From Allobosea sp. Tri-44 (lineage in GTDB: Bacteria > Pseudomonadota > Alphaproteobacteria > Rhizobiales > Beijerinckiaceae): 64,000 nt of DNA. The notes beneath the pieces were generated by a model. It ran no database searches. It saw nothing but the letters and a program-made list of their open reading frames with translations, and was not told the DNA's origin. Both the position numbers and the translations under genes were made by a program. The stretch spans positions 310,001 through 374,000 of the forward strand of contig NZ_NBDP01000053.1 of the NCBI RefSeq assembly GCF_004123845.1. Direction: 5' to 3'. This document shows positions 50,306 to 58,780 of the stretch, in pieces (positions within the stretch are counted from its first letter, which is position 1; each line of letters opens with the position of its first letter).

Positions 50306-51289
50306 ATGAACTCCCGTCAACTGTTCACGGTGTCCGTGGCATTCTCCCTGCTTTTCGGTGTGGGGCCGGTCTCGGCGCTTACTGTGGATGAAATGAACAA
50401 GGCGACCATGGCTCGCGATCTCCGCAAGAAGACAACCAGGCCGGCCCCCGCCATCGTCAAGGCCCAGGTGCTTCTCAGCCGGCGCGGGATTTCGCCCGGC
50501 CTGGTCGATGGCCTCGACGGCGAAAACTACCGCAAGGCGATCACCCAGTTCCGCCGGCAGGAGATGCTGGGGGAGGCCGACGCAATGGATCCAAAGACCT
50601 GGCAAGCGCTTGGTGGCGATGCGGCCGGCGATATCGTTGTCGAATACAAAATCTCGGCCGAGGACAGCGCCCACAACTTCGCCAAGAGGATCCCGCGCGA
50701 TTACGCCAGGCAGGCTGCCATGAGGCGACTGGCCTATACCAGCGCGCGGGAAATGCTCGCCGAGCGCTTTCACATGAGCGAGCAGCTGCTCGTCGCTCTC
50801 AATCCTCGAACAAACCTTCGCAAAGCCGGCGGATCGATCTTCGTCATCGCGGCGGCGCGCGTCGACCCGCCAGGCAGCGCCCAACGCGTCGAGGCCGTCA
50901 AGGGCACGGGCAGGGTTGTCGTCTACGGCGAAGCTGACCGAATCCTCGCGAGCTTTCCCGCTACGATCGGCTCGGGCGAGACGCCATCACCCCAGGGCGA
51001 ATTTCGTATCGAGCGGGTCGTCAGAAACCCGACCTATCATTACGATCCGGAGAAGAATTTCCAGCAGGGGAACAATACCAGGAAGCTCGTCCTGCCGGCC
51101 GGTCCCAATAACCCCGTCGGCACGGTCTGGATCGCTCTGTCGAGACCGACCTTCGGCATCCATGGCACGCCTGAACCATCCCGGGTGAGCAAGAACTCCT
51201 CGCATGGCTGCGTCCGGCTGACGAACTGGGATGCTGAGTATCTCGCCGCAATGGTGAAGCCGGGCGTGCCCGTGCGCTTCGTAGACTGA
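50306..51289 (+). CDS. L,D-transpeptidase (YkuD domain)
   Basis: The 327-residue exported protein has a signal peptide (LFTVSVAFSLLFGVGPVSA), a peptidoglycan-binding-like domain (AIVKAQVLLSRRGISPGLVDG...YRKAITQFRRQ), a linker and a C-terminal YkuD domain with FGIHGTPEPSRVSKNSSHGCVRLTNWD, including catalytic Cys in SHGCVRL. It makes 3-3 crosslinks in peptidoglycan or anchors proteins. Adjacent stress genes fit a cell-wall remodelling role, but its own promoter is not clearly EcfG-like. Confidence 0.9.
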   Translation: MNSRQLFTVSVAFSLLFGVGPVSALTVDEMNKATMARDLRKKTTRPAPAIVKAQVLLSRRGISPGLVDGLDGENYRKAITQFRRQEMLGEADAMDPKTWQALGGDAAGDIVVEYKISAEDSAHNFAKRIPRDYARQAAMRRLAYTSAREMLAERFHMSEQLLVALNPRTNLRKAGGSIFVIAAARVDPPGSAQRVEAVKGTGRVVVYGEADRILASFPATIGSGETPSPQGEFRIERVVRNPTYHYDPEKNFQQGNNTRKLVLPAGPNNPVGTVWIALSRPTFGIHGTPEPSRVSKNSSHGCVRLTNWDAEYLAAMVKPGVPVRFVD

Positions 51290-51343
51290 AGCCATAGGGG
51301 CGCGCCTCCGGACAGCGTCTCGGCAGCTCAGCGCCCGGGCGGA

Positions 51344-51780
51344 TCAACCGCGAACCATGCGCCAGATCACATTGCTCACATCGTCGGCAACCAGCAACCC
51401 GGCGCGGGAATCCGGAAGCACACCGACAGGCCGGCCGCGCGCTTCGCCGGCTCCATTGAGGAAACCGCCCATCAGTGTTTCCGGCTGCCCGATCGGCTTG
51501 CCGCCTTCGAACCGGATGAAGATGACGCGATAGCCGGCGGGCGGATTGCGGTTCCATGAGCCATGCTGGCCGATGATCGCTCCGTCCAGGAACGTCCGAT
51601 CGAACGTCCCTGCCTTGACGAAAGCGAGGCGGTATGCGAGCCGAGCGCATAGTCCGGCTTGATCGCTTTCGCGACCAGCTCCGGGTTCTGCGGCTCGATG
51701 CGCTTGTCGACATGCTGGCCGAAGAGGCGGATCGAGTGGCCGACAGCCCATCCGAACCGACCGGGCCGATATGGTACCTG
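51344..51780 (-). pseudogene. Remnant of a PQQ-dependent sugar dehydrogenase (sorbosone dehydrogenase-like)
   Basis: The C-terminal part of this soluble quinoprotein family is readable in two frames. One gives LFGQHVDKRIEPQNPELVAKAIKPDYALGSHTASL; the other, after a break near 51622-51635, continues AFVKAGTFDRTFLDGAIIGQHGSWNRNPPAGYRVIFIRF and ends LLVADDVSNVIWRMVRG with a stop. The N-terminal two thirds of the usual roughly 400 residues are missing. It is convergent with the L,D-transpeptidase gene. A sequencing error could cause one frameshift but not the 5' truncation. Confidence 0.72.
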
Positions 51781-52460
51781 ATGTGAGCGCGAATCGCCGC
51801 CCAAGCACCACCGGTCTGTGTCGATTCCTGGATCTCGAGCAGCAGCGCGATTGGATGCAGGGCAAGACGATCCTGCGCGACGCCGACGAGCGCTGCGAGT
51901 CCCTGGAACTGCGTCTCAAATACATTGCGCGGTTCGAGAAGCTGCTGCGCCGGCCGCAGGCGCAAGAGGTCCTGGAAATTCTCGGGCGATACGGCCGCGA
52001 CTGCATTCCGATCCCGCGCCGGACCGAGAGGCATTATTGGTCGGTTTCCTGTCTGCCCTCGACTCCGGGCAAGGCGCTCGTTCGCGTCAACGCGAGTTGG
52101 ATGGAGCTTTTCTCGCTCTATGCGGACGGCGAGGGTATCCGCGCGCTATTTCTGGTGCATCTTTCCGATTTCACCAAGGACCATTCGCTCGACCCGGGCC
52201 AGGTGGACGAAGCTTTGCTTGAGCGCTGCGTGATGACGCCGGAAGACGTCAGCTATGTCTTCCCCCGCGGCGAGGACATTTTCGGCATCAAGATCCGCGG
52301 CTTCTCCTCGATCGGCAAATTCCTCGCGGCGCGCGATGCGTTGCAGGCCATCCGGGTGTTCAACCTGACGCATATGAACCGGGGCCGGAACGCCTATCAG
52401 GCGAGCCACTGCTACAGCCTGGCTGACCACATGATGGGTGGTCATGTGGGCCGCCTTTGA
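51771..52460 (+). CDS. Hypothetical protein, 229 residues
   Basis: Not recognised. The sequence is well mixed with good secondary-structure character: RFLDLEQQRDWMQGKTILRDADERCESLELRLKYIARFEKLL suggests paired helices, and HYWSVSCLPSTPGKALVRVNASWMELFSLY a beta segment like a PAS/heme-less sensor core. No signal peptide or membrane helix is evident. The start is uncertain (ATG 51771 or GTG 51783), and its 5' end overlaps the dehydrogenase remnant on the other strand, so the gene's upstream border coincides with a rearranged junction. Confidence 0.55.
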   Translation: MVPDVSANRRPSTTGLCRFLDLEQQRDWMQGKTILRDADERCESLELRLKYIARFEKLLRRPQAQEVLEILGRYGRDCIPIPRRTERHYWSVSCLPSTPGKALVRVNASWMELFSLYADGEGIRALFLVHLSDFTKDHSLDPGQVDEALLERCVMTPEDVSYVFPRGEDIFGIKIRGFSSIGKFLAARDALQAIRVFNLTHMNRGRNAYQASHCYSLADHMMGGHVGRL

Positions 52461-52515
52461 TCATGAGCGCAATAAAGATGCGATCGTCCCGATCAGGAAG
52501 CCACCTCCCAGGGGC

Positions 52516-54882
52516 TCAAGTCAGAGATCCGATCCGTCCGGACTGAACCGCCCGCCAGACCGCCTGAGGGGTCGCAGGCATGTCCAGATGCGCGATGCCA
52601 TACGGCGCCAGGGCGTCGACGACTGCGTTCATGACCGAAGGCAGCGAGCCGGCGCAACCGGCTTCGCCGCAACCTTTGGCGCCGACCCGATTGTTGAGGG
52701 TCGGCACCCCCCGGCTCACGAATGAGAAGAACGGGACGTCCGCCGCCCGAGGCAAGGCGTAGTCCATGTAGGATCCGGTGAGGAGTTGGCCGCTGTCGTC
52801 ATAGACTGTCCGCTCGAACAGCGCCTGGCCGATCCCCTGAACAACGCCGCCATGGAGCTGCCCCTCGACGATCATCGGGTTCACCACGGTGCCGAAGTCG
52901 TTGATCATGACATAGCGCGCGACCTCGACATGCCCGGTCTCGGGATCGATCTCGACCTCGGCGATGTGACAGCCATTGGGATAGGCCGAGGGCGCTGCCT
53001 TGAAGACATGATCGACGTCGAGCGACTGTGGCAGGTCGGGTGGCACCGCGGCGCCACCACGCAGCCTGGCCGCGATGTCCATGATCTCGATCGAGCGGTC
53101 GGTACCGATGATGGTGAACCGGCCGTTCGCGAACTCGATATCGGCGGCATTGGTCTCAAGGAAATGACCGGCGAGCAGCTTGCCTTTTTCGATGACCAGC
53201 TCGCTCGCCTCGATGATCGCCGAGCCGCTCGCCATCAGCGATTTCGAGCCGCCGGTGCCTCCGCCGGCAATCAGCCGATCGCTGTCGCCCTGGACGAGCC
53301 TGATTGCCTCGAAGGGAACGCCGAGCTGGCTGGTGAGGAGCTGGGCGAAGGGCGTCCAATGTCCCTGGCCATAATCGAGGGTGCCGGTGACGATGCTCAC
53401 GCTGCCGTCCGGTTCGAAATGGATCCCCCCCATTTCGTTCGTCGGTGGCGCGGTCACCTCGAGATAGCAGCCGATGCCGCGCCCGCGCAGCAAGCCCGCC
53501 TTCCGGCTCGTCCGTAGTCGTCCGGCATATCCCTTCCAGTCCGCCGCTTCGAGGGCCCGCTCGAACAGCGCCGGGAAATCGCCGCTGTCGTAGACCGTCC
53601 CCACCGGCGTGGCCCAGGGGAGCTTGGCAGGCGGGATCAGGTTGCGGCGCCGCAGGCTCGCGCTGTCGATGCCCATATCGCGGGCCGCCGTATCGATCAG
53701 GCGCTCCATGAAATAGTTGCCTTCCGGGCGACCCGCGCCGCGATAGGCACCGATCGGCGGCGTATTCGTCACCGCACAACGCGTCCTGACCTCGACGAGC
53801 GGCGTCCGGTACATGCCGACGGAGTTCTTCCCGATATTCGCCGTCGGCATCATGGCTCCGACCGGCGTGAGATAAGCGCCCATGTTGGCGACGCCGGTGA
53901 AGCGCGTCGCAAGGAAGCGACCGCGAGCGTCCAGGGCGAGCTCGGCCTCGAAAACCATGTCGCGCCCATGGTGATCCGAGACGAAGCTCTCCGATCGTTG
54001 ATCGGTCCATTTGACCGGCCGCTTCAACATGCGAGCTGCGTGGAGGAGCGTGACGTATTCGGGAAACACGGAGGCCTTCATGCCGAAGGAGCCGCCGACA
54101 TGACCTGTGACCAGGCGCAGCTCGGCAGGCTTCACCCCCATGGCCGCGGCCAGGTTGTTGCGCATGCCGAAGGCGCCCTGGCTCGGCGCGTGCAGCGTGT
54201 AGCGCTTCGACTTGCCATCGAAGCTCGCAATGGCGCTGCGCGGCTCGATCGGGTTGACCACGACGCGGTTGTTGACGATCCGCACCCGGGCGATGTGCGC
54301 GGCCTCGGCGAAGGCCGCAGCGACCTTCTCGCCGTCGCCGGACTGGAAATCGACGATCAGATTGCCGGCGACATCGTCATAAAGTTGCGGGGCGTCGGCC
54401 CTGAGCGCCTGCTCGGCATCGGTGACGGCAGGCAGGACGTCGATGTCGAGCCTGACCGCCTCCGCGGCGCTCCGGGCCTGATCGGCGGTGCCGGCGACCA
54501 CCATCGCGACAGGGTCGCCGACGAAGCGGACCTTGTCGGTCGCCAGTGCCGCCCGCTGGGGCTTTCTCATCGGCGCACCATCGCGGCCTGGCACAGCGAT
54601 CGGCGTCGCGATCGCATTGTAGCCGTGACCGGTCAGGTCCGCCGCGGTGTAGATCGCGACGACGCCCTTCATCGCTCGGGCCTCTGAGATATCGAGGGCG
54701 CGCAGATGGCCATGCGCGTGAGGGCTGCGAACGAAGGCCGCAAAGAGCTGCCGCTCGACGGTCAGATCGTCCGTGTAGCGCCCGTGCCCCTGCACGAGGA
54801 TCGCATCCTCTCGGCGCGGCACAGGTTGACCGATCCCGACCGAAGCCATGAGATCGCTGTCGCGGGAATCGCTATGGTTCAT
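52516..54882 (-). CDS. Molybdenum hydroxylase large subunit (xanthine dehydrogenase/CoxL family), orphan
   Basis: The 788-residue protein has the small a/b domain at the start (SVGIGQPVPRREDAILVQGHGRYTDDL) and molybdopterin-binding segments including HVGGSFGMKASVFPEYV, PPIGAYRGAGRPEGNYFMERLID and the C-terminal GAKGCGEAGCAGSLPSVMN with the catalytic Glu. The AYRGAGR form marks it as not a true CO dehydrogenase (AYRCSFR). Substrates may be aldehydes, purines or N-heterocycles. The usual FAD (CoxM) and 2Fe-2S (CoxS) partners are absent on both sides, which is odd for this family. The ATG at 54882 is the best start. Confidence 0.88.
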   Translation of the reverse strand: MNHSDSRDSDLMASVGIGQPVPRREDAILVQGHGRYTDDLTVERQLFAAFVRSPHAHGHLRALDISEARAMKGVVAIYTAADLTGHGYNAIATPIAVPGRDGAPMRKPQRAALATDKVRFVGDPVAMVVAGTADQARSAAEAVRLDIDVLPAVTDAEQALRADAPQLYDDVAGNLIVDFQSGDGEKVAAAFAEAAHIARVRIVNNRVVVNPIEPRSAIASFDGKSKRYTLHAPSQGAFGMRNNLAAAMGVKPAELRLVTGHVGGSFGMKASVFPEYVTLLHAARMLKRPVKWTDQRSESFVSDHHGRDMVFEAELALDARGRFLATRFTGVANMGAYLTPVGAMMPTANIGKNSVGMYRTPLVEVRTRCAVTNTPPIGAYRGAGRPEGNYFMERLIDTAARDMGIDSASLRRRNLIPPAKLPWATPVGTVYDSGDFPALFERALEAADWKGYAGRLRTSRKAGLLRGRGIGCYLEVTAPPTNEMGGIHFEPDGSVSIVTGTLDYGQGHWTPFAQLLTSQLGVPFEAIRLVQGDSDRLIAGGGTGGSKSLMASGSAIIEASELVIEKGKLLAGHFLETNAADIEFANGRFTIIGTDRSIEIMDIAARLRGGAAVPPDLPQSLDVDHVFKAAPSAYPNGCHIAEVEIDPETGHVEVARYVMINDFGTVVNPMIVEGQLHGGVVQGIGQALFERTVYDDSGQLLTGSYMDYALPRAADVPFFSFVSRGVPTLNNRVGAKGCGEAGCAGSLPSVMNAVVDALAPYGIAHLDMPATPQAVWRAVQSGRIGSLT

Positions 54883-55085
54883 CGAGGACCAGCCGTGGGC
54901 AAACAAGACAGGGATATCAGGATACCCTTGATAGGGCGGCAGTCCGATCCGCTGAAAGAGCGCCGACTGCAGCCCCGCCCAGCGCCCAGCGGTTGCGAAA
55001 TGCGCTGACTGGGCCAGCATAGTTGCCAGCGCCTGGCGGCTCGTTGCCGCGCAGACCGGACGAACGGAACGGAACAGGTGTCCTG

Positions 55086-56102
55086 ATGGGCCTTCGCTTC
55101 ATCTTCATGCTCACTCGCAACGACCGGACGGTCAGCGATGCGATGGAGCAACTTCGGACGGCTCTGGCTCTGGGAGTCCGGCATATCGGCTTCAAGGATA
55201 TCGGCCTGCCACTCGACACGCTGAAAACACTCAACACAGCTATCAGGGCTGGTGGCGCGACGTCCTATCTCGAGGTCGTCTCGCTCGATCGCGACAGCGA
55301 GGTCGCATCGGCAAGAGCTGCGGTCGAGATCGGCATCGACATTCTCCTTGGCGGGACGAGGGTCGACGACGTGCTGCCGATCATCGCCGGCACGACGATC
55401 CAGTACTGCCCGTTCCCGGGCACGATCTCCGGACATCCGAGCGTGCTGGAGGGCAGCATCGACGAAATCGTCGCCAGCGCGCAGGCCATGGCCGCACGCG
55501 ACGGGGTGCACGGCCTCGATCTCCTGGCCTATCGCTCGCACGAGAACGTCCCGGCTCTTATCGCGGCTGTCTGCTCCGCGGTATCGAAGCCCGTCTATGT
55601 CGCCGGATCGATCGACACCCCGGGTCGCATCGAAGCCTTGAAGCAGGCTGGGGCGGCTGGCTTCACCATCGGCACGGCCGCACTCGATGGAAAATATCCG
55701 GCCGATGGCAGCGACGTGCCAAGCCAGCTGAAGACGATCATCCGAGACGTCGCGATGCTCAACCGGCACATCTCGCCGTTTCGCAAGGAGAATTTGGAGA
55801 GCGCTTTCGGGCAATTTTCCGACAGCTGGCCGCCTCGGCTCGCCGCGTCCGTCAACAATCTGCAGATCAAGCTCGCGAAATTCGAGGGCGAGGCCGGCTG
55901 GCATTTCAACAGCCGCGAGGACGAGGTCTTCTTCGTTCACAAGGGCCGGCTGCTGATGAAGTTCCGCGACCGCGACGAGACCATCGGGGAAGGGGAATTC
56001 ATCGTCGTGCCGCACGGCGTCGAACGCTGTCCGACCGCGCTCGAAGAGGTCTGCGAGGTGGTCGTGCTTGAGATCGGCCCGACGAGGGATGCGCCCGCAT
56101 GA
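55086..56102 (+). CDS. TIM-barrel protein fused to a C-terminal cupin domain
   Basis: The 338-residue protein has two parts. Residues 1 to about 227 look like a HisA/HisF-type phosphate-binding barrel: repeated beta-alpha units (HIGFKDIGLPLDTLKTL, EIGIDILLGGTRVDDVLPII, VHGLDLLAY) and a closing phosphate-type loop (VYVAGSIDTPGRIEALKQAGAAGFTIGTAALDG). Residues about 228-338 form a RmlC-like cupin (KLAKFEGEAGWHFNSREDEVFFVHKGRLLMKFRD), normally a free-standing protein. In the cupin two usual metal histidines appear as N and R. The stop overlaps the BKACE gene start. Function unknown; an isomerase or aldolase step feeding the BKACE enzyme is a guess. Confidence 0.7.
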   Translation: MGLRFIFMLTRNDRTVSDAMEQLRTALALGVRHIGFKDIGLPLDTLKTLNTAIRAGGATSYLEVVSLDRDSEVASARAAVEIGIDILLGGTRVDDVLPIIAGTTIQYCPFPGTISGHPSVLEGSIDEIVASAQAMAARDGVHGLDLLAYRSHENVPALIAAVCSAVSKPVYVAGSIDTPGRIEALKQAGAAGFTIGTAALDGKYPADGSDVPSQLKTIIRDVAMLNRHISPFRKENLESAFGQFSDSWPPRLAASVNNLQIKLAKFEGEAGWHFNSREDEVFFVHKGRLLMKFRDRDETIGEGEFIVVPHGVERCPTALEEVCEVVVLEIGPTRDAPA

Positions 56103-56986
56103 CCAAGCCGATCTGGATCGAGGCCGCGATCAACGGCCCCTGGGGCAAGGAGCGCCAGCCCGGCATCCCGATCACGATCCCCGACATCGTCGCCGACGGG
56201 ATCGCTGCGGTCGAGGCCGGCGCGGCGATCGTCCATCTGCACGTCTACGATGTCGAGACCGGCCGACAGCGCGACGATTGGCAACTCTATGCGCAGGCGA
56301 TCGAGGGCATCAGGGCCAAGGTCGACGCGATCGTCTATCCGACCATCCCGATCCTCGGCTCGGGTTATGCCGGCGACATGATCGGCTCGGGCCGCTACAC
56401 GCATCTGGAGGAGTTGGCCAAGCGCCGCCTGGTCGAATGGGGCGTGCTCGATCCGGGCTCGTGCAACTGGACGACTTTCGCCGGCATTCCGGGCGGCGAG
56501 GCCGGCTTCATCTACCAGAACCCCGGCGAGCATATCCGCGAGGGGATGGACGTCGCGCAGCGCCACAAGATCCATCCGAGCTATGCGATCTACGAGCCCG
56601 GCTTCGCCCGTCTGGGCGCAGCGCTGGCGAAGGCCTATTCCGGCATGCCGACGCCGATCTACCGATTGATGTTCTCCGATGCCTTTGCCTGGGGCTTTCC
56701 GCCGAAACCCTATGCGCTGGAGGCGCATCTTGCCCTGCTGGCCGACTGCGCGCCGCAGGCGCCCGTGATGATCGCGGGGCTGGGCGTCGATCTCGGCGAG
56801 ATCGTCGCGCCTGCGGTCGCGCGCGGCGTCCATGTCCGTGCCGGGCTGGAGGATGCATTTTTCGGCGAGACGCGCAGCAATGCACAGTTGATCGCCGACA
56901 TGGTGCGCAAGGTCGAAGCGGCCGGCGGGAGAGCGGCGAGCGTGGCGGAGGTCAGGACTGATTTGCGCACAAGCCGCCTCGCATAG
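56099..56986 (+). CDS. Beta-keto acid cleavage enzyme (BKACE, DUF849)
   Basis: The 295-residue TIM-barrel protein has the BKACE start (PIWIEAAINGPWGKERQPGIPITIPDIVADGIAAVEAGAAIVHLHVYD, with zinc histidines in HLH). A C-terminal segment with AGLGVDLGEIVAPAVARGVHVRAGLEDAFFG matches the rest of the family. It condenses a beta-keto acid with acetyl-CoA to give acetoacetate and a CoA ester. The N-terminal A-I-N-G and residues after HLH differ among subfamilies, so the keto acid is not predictable. Translationally coupled to the TIM-barrel/cupin fusion. Confidence 0.88.
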   Translation: MTKPIWIEAAINGPWGKERQPGIPITIPDIVADGIAAVEAGAAIVHLHVYDVETGRQRDDWQLYAQAIEGIRAKVDAIVYPTIPILGSGYAGDMIGSGRYTHLEELAKRRLVEWGVLDPGSCNWTTFAGIPGGEAGFIYQNPGEHIREGMDVAQRHKIHPSYAIYEPGFARLGAALAKAYSGMPTPIYRLMFSDAFAWGFPPKPYALEAHLALLADCAPQAPVMIAGLGVDLGEIVAPAVARGVHVRAGLEDAFFGETRSNAQLIADMVRKVEAAGGRAASVAEVRTDLRTSRLA

Positions 56987-57046
56987 GTCGTCGACGAAGC
57001 TGGCGTTGGCATCTGGGAAATGCGGCGGGGACAGGCTACGGGCGTT

Positions 57047-58270
57047 CTATGAGAATCGCGCTGTCCGGCTCCGCCAGCGCTTCGAGTCCAGCGACAGTGC
57101 CACACATGGCCGCTCGACAAGCCAGTAGAAGCCTAGCGACAGTACCAATACCAGGACAAGACCAACAATCGTGCAAATCAGAACCAGCGCGAAGAACGGC
57201 AGGTGCCTGTAGTGTTCGACGACGATCGGCATGGTGACTTGCAGAATCTGTAGGTGAATCAGATAGATCGAAAAGGACGCGGTGCCGATTCTCGCCAAGG
57301 CCCGGTTGCTCATGGTGCGTCGGAAAGTCGACTGCCCGGTCAGGCAAGCCAGCATGATCGCGGCGATGGCGATGAGTTGAGCGGGCAGTTGCCACCATAT
57401 CGCGCCGCACGGTGTACCAAGGAGGATGAGTGCCAGCACGCCGAGCGACCCGATGGGCCATTTCGCAGCCGGGGTGAGATCCAAAGCCCGGCTTCGACCG
57501 CTCGCCCCGAGCTCCGCCATCAGCGCGCCGATGACGAAGTAAGGCAAAAAAGCCAGAAGCGAATACTGAATGCCTCTCGAGCCATACGATTCCGCGATGA
57601 TGGCGATGAGTACCGTTGCCGATAGGAACAGCAGGCTCGTGACTGCCCTGCCGTTCCGTTCGGAGGCTCTGAGATAGAATCTCCAGAGAGCCGGCCCGAC
57701 AATCAGGAATTGGAAATGGACCTCCAAAAACCAACCGGGTGGGAAAAGACGTGGAAATGTATCAAAGACCAGGTCATGAACGTACAAGCTGCTTGCCAAG
57801 AAGCTTAAAATTAAGGAATCGGGCGCTGCGTAGAATTGATAAGTTCCCTCTGGCCTAAACCCAGTGAGTGAAATGAATGTAAAAGTTCCAAATAATACTA
57901 TGAAGTATGGTGGCCATAGCCGAGTCAGTCTATTTTTCAGCAGATTCAGATCATCGATTTTCGAATGCTTTTTTGCTTCCCTTTCGATGTATATGATCAT
58001 CGTGAAACCGGTTATGCAGAACAGCAGCCTGCAGCCGGAAAATGGCGTCGCCAGGATGCCGAGCACCAATGTCTCCATCCCGCTCAGCGCCTCGCGGCCG
58101 TAGAAGCGTTCGACGCGCTGCAACAAGTGGCCGATGACGACGATCAGGATCGCGACGCCGCGCAGTCCGGTGAGTTCGGGCAGATGGGTATGGCTCAGAT
58201 CCGACGCCCGTCCCAGAAAGCCTGGCACGGCATCGACCCCGTAGTAGCCGGCGATCCGATTCGGGCGCAT
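57047..58270 (-). CDS. Acyltransferase 3 family membrane protein (OafA/YrhL-like)
   Basis: The 407-residue protein has about ten hydrophobic helices and the family opening HTHLPELTGLRGVAILIVVIGHLLQRV with the conserved Arg and His. It transfers acetyl or other acyl groups to surface sugars or peptidoglycan at the inner membrane. The stretch from about 57780 to 57980 is visibly AT-richer than the neighbourhood and uses rarer codons, suggesting horizontal acquisition or relaxed composition typical of surface-polysaccharide genes. Confidence 0.87.
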   Translation of the reverse strand: MRPNRIAGYYGVDAVPGFLGRASDLSHTHLPELTGLRGVAILIVVIGHLLQRVERFYGREALSGMETLVLGILATPFSGCRLLFCITGFTMIIYIEREAKKHSKIDDLNLLKNRLTRLWPPYFIVLFGTFTFISLTGFRPEGTYQFYAAPDSLILSFLASSLYVHDLVFDTFPRLFPPGWFLEVHFQFLIVGPALWRFYLRASERNGRAVTSLLFLSATVLIAIIAESYGSRGIQYSLLAFLPYFVIGALMAELGASGRSRALDLTPAAKWPIGSLGVLALILLGTPCGAIWWQLPAQLIAIAAIMLACLTGQSTFRRTMSNRALARIGTASFSIYLIHLQILQVTMPIVVEHYRHLPFFALVLICTIVGLVLVLVLSLGFYWLVERPCVALSLDSKRWRSRTARFS

Positions 58271-58327
58271 TCATCCTCGAGCGAAGCAGGAGCAAGGAAC
58301 GCATCGGCACACGCTAGAGCCGGACGA

Positions 58328-58362
58328 CCTCAGATGGGATCGCCTTGCGATCCCATCTGAGG
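58328..58362. repeat. Perfect 16-bp inverted repeat, 3-base loop
   Basis: Arms 58328-58343 and 58347-58362 are fully complementary around CTT. The left arm starts CCTCAGATGGGATC. No T-run follows. It may be a transcription block or a mobile palindromic unit. Confidence 0.6.
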
Positions 58363-58389
58363 TCTGAATCCGTCTCTTATCAAAATGCT

Positions 58390-58444
58390 AGAGCAGGATT
58401 GATGCGAAAAACCGGTTTCCACTTTTTCGCATCAATCCTGCTCT
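58390..58444. repeat. Rhizobiales-type intergenic palindrome with 22-bp arms
   Basis: Arms 58390-58411 and 58423-58444 are perfectly complementary around an 11-base loop. The core (GATGCGAAAAACCGGTTTCC and TTTTTCGCATC) resembles a palindrome common between genes in Hyphomicrobiales genomes; this resemblance is from general knowledge, not a search. Confidence 0.65.
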
Positions 58445-58780
58445 GGCAGCAGCCCGAACACCCTGGCGAAGACGGCCGGTGACGATCCGCGAGCGATCGC
58501 CTGTCGGCGACAGCCCTCGGGTCGATCGCTGTTACGTTCTCCCATCCTCGACTGGAACGCCGAAAACCCGCCAGGCCTCTCTGGCCATGGCGGTCGCAGC
58601 AATAACTGTACCACTTTGGAACGCTGGAGCGCCGAAAAGCTTGCGCTCGGAAAAGGCAGGGATTTCCGCACGATTACGGCCTTAAAAGCGGCTGGTGGAG
58701 CGTTGCCGCTGCAATGGTCGCATTGGCACCGGCCGCAGCGCCCCCTACATGCTGCCTGTAACGACGCCAGTGAGTGCCTA

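Larger units (their letters stand above)
58271..58780. other. Divergent intergenic region with two large inverted repeats
   Basis: The 510-bp gap between the acyltransferase and the AarF-like gene contains two large hairpins (58328-58362 and 58390-58444). No gene or clear promoter motif was identified. Confidence 0.55.

Noticed and set aside
50072..50884. A 270-codon leftward frame opposite the L,D-transpeptidase
   Set aside because: No recognisable motifs, overlaps the transpeptidase signal peptide and the EcfG promoter region.
51021..52034. A 337-codon leftward frame covering the dehydrogenase remnant
   Set aside because: It reads Ser/Arg-rich shadow sequence in the third frame. The dehydrogenase similarity is in the other two leftward frames.
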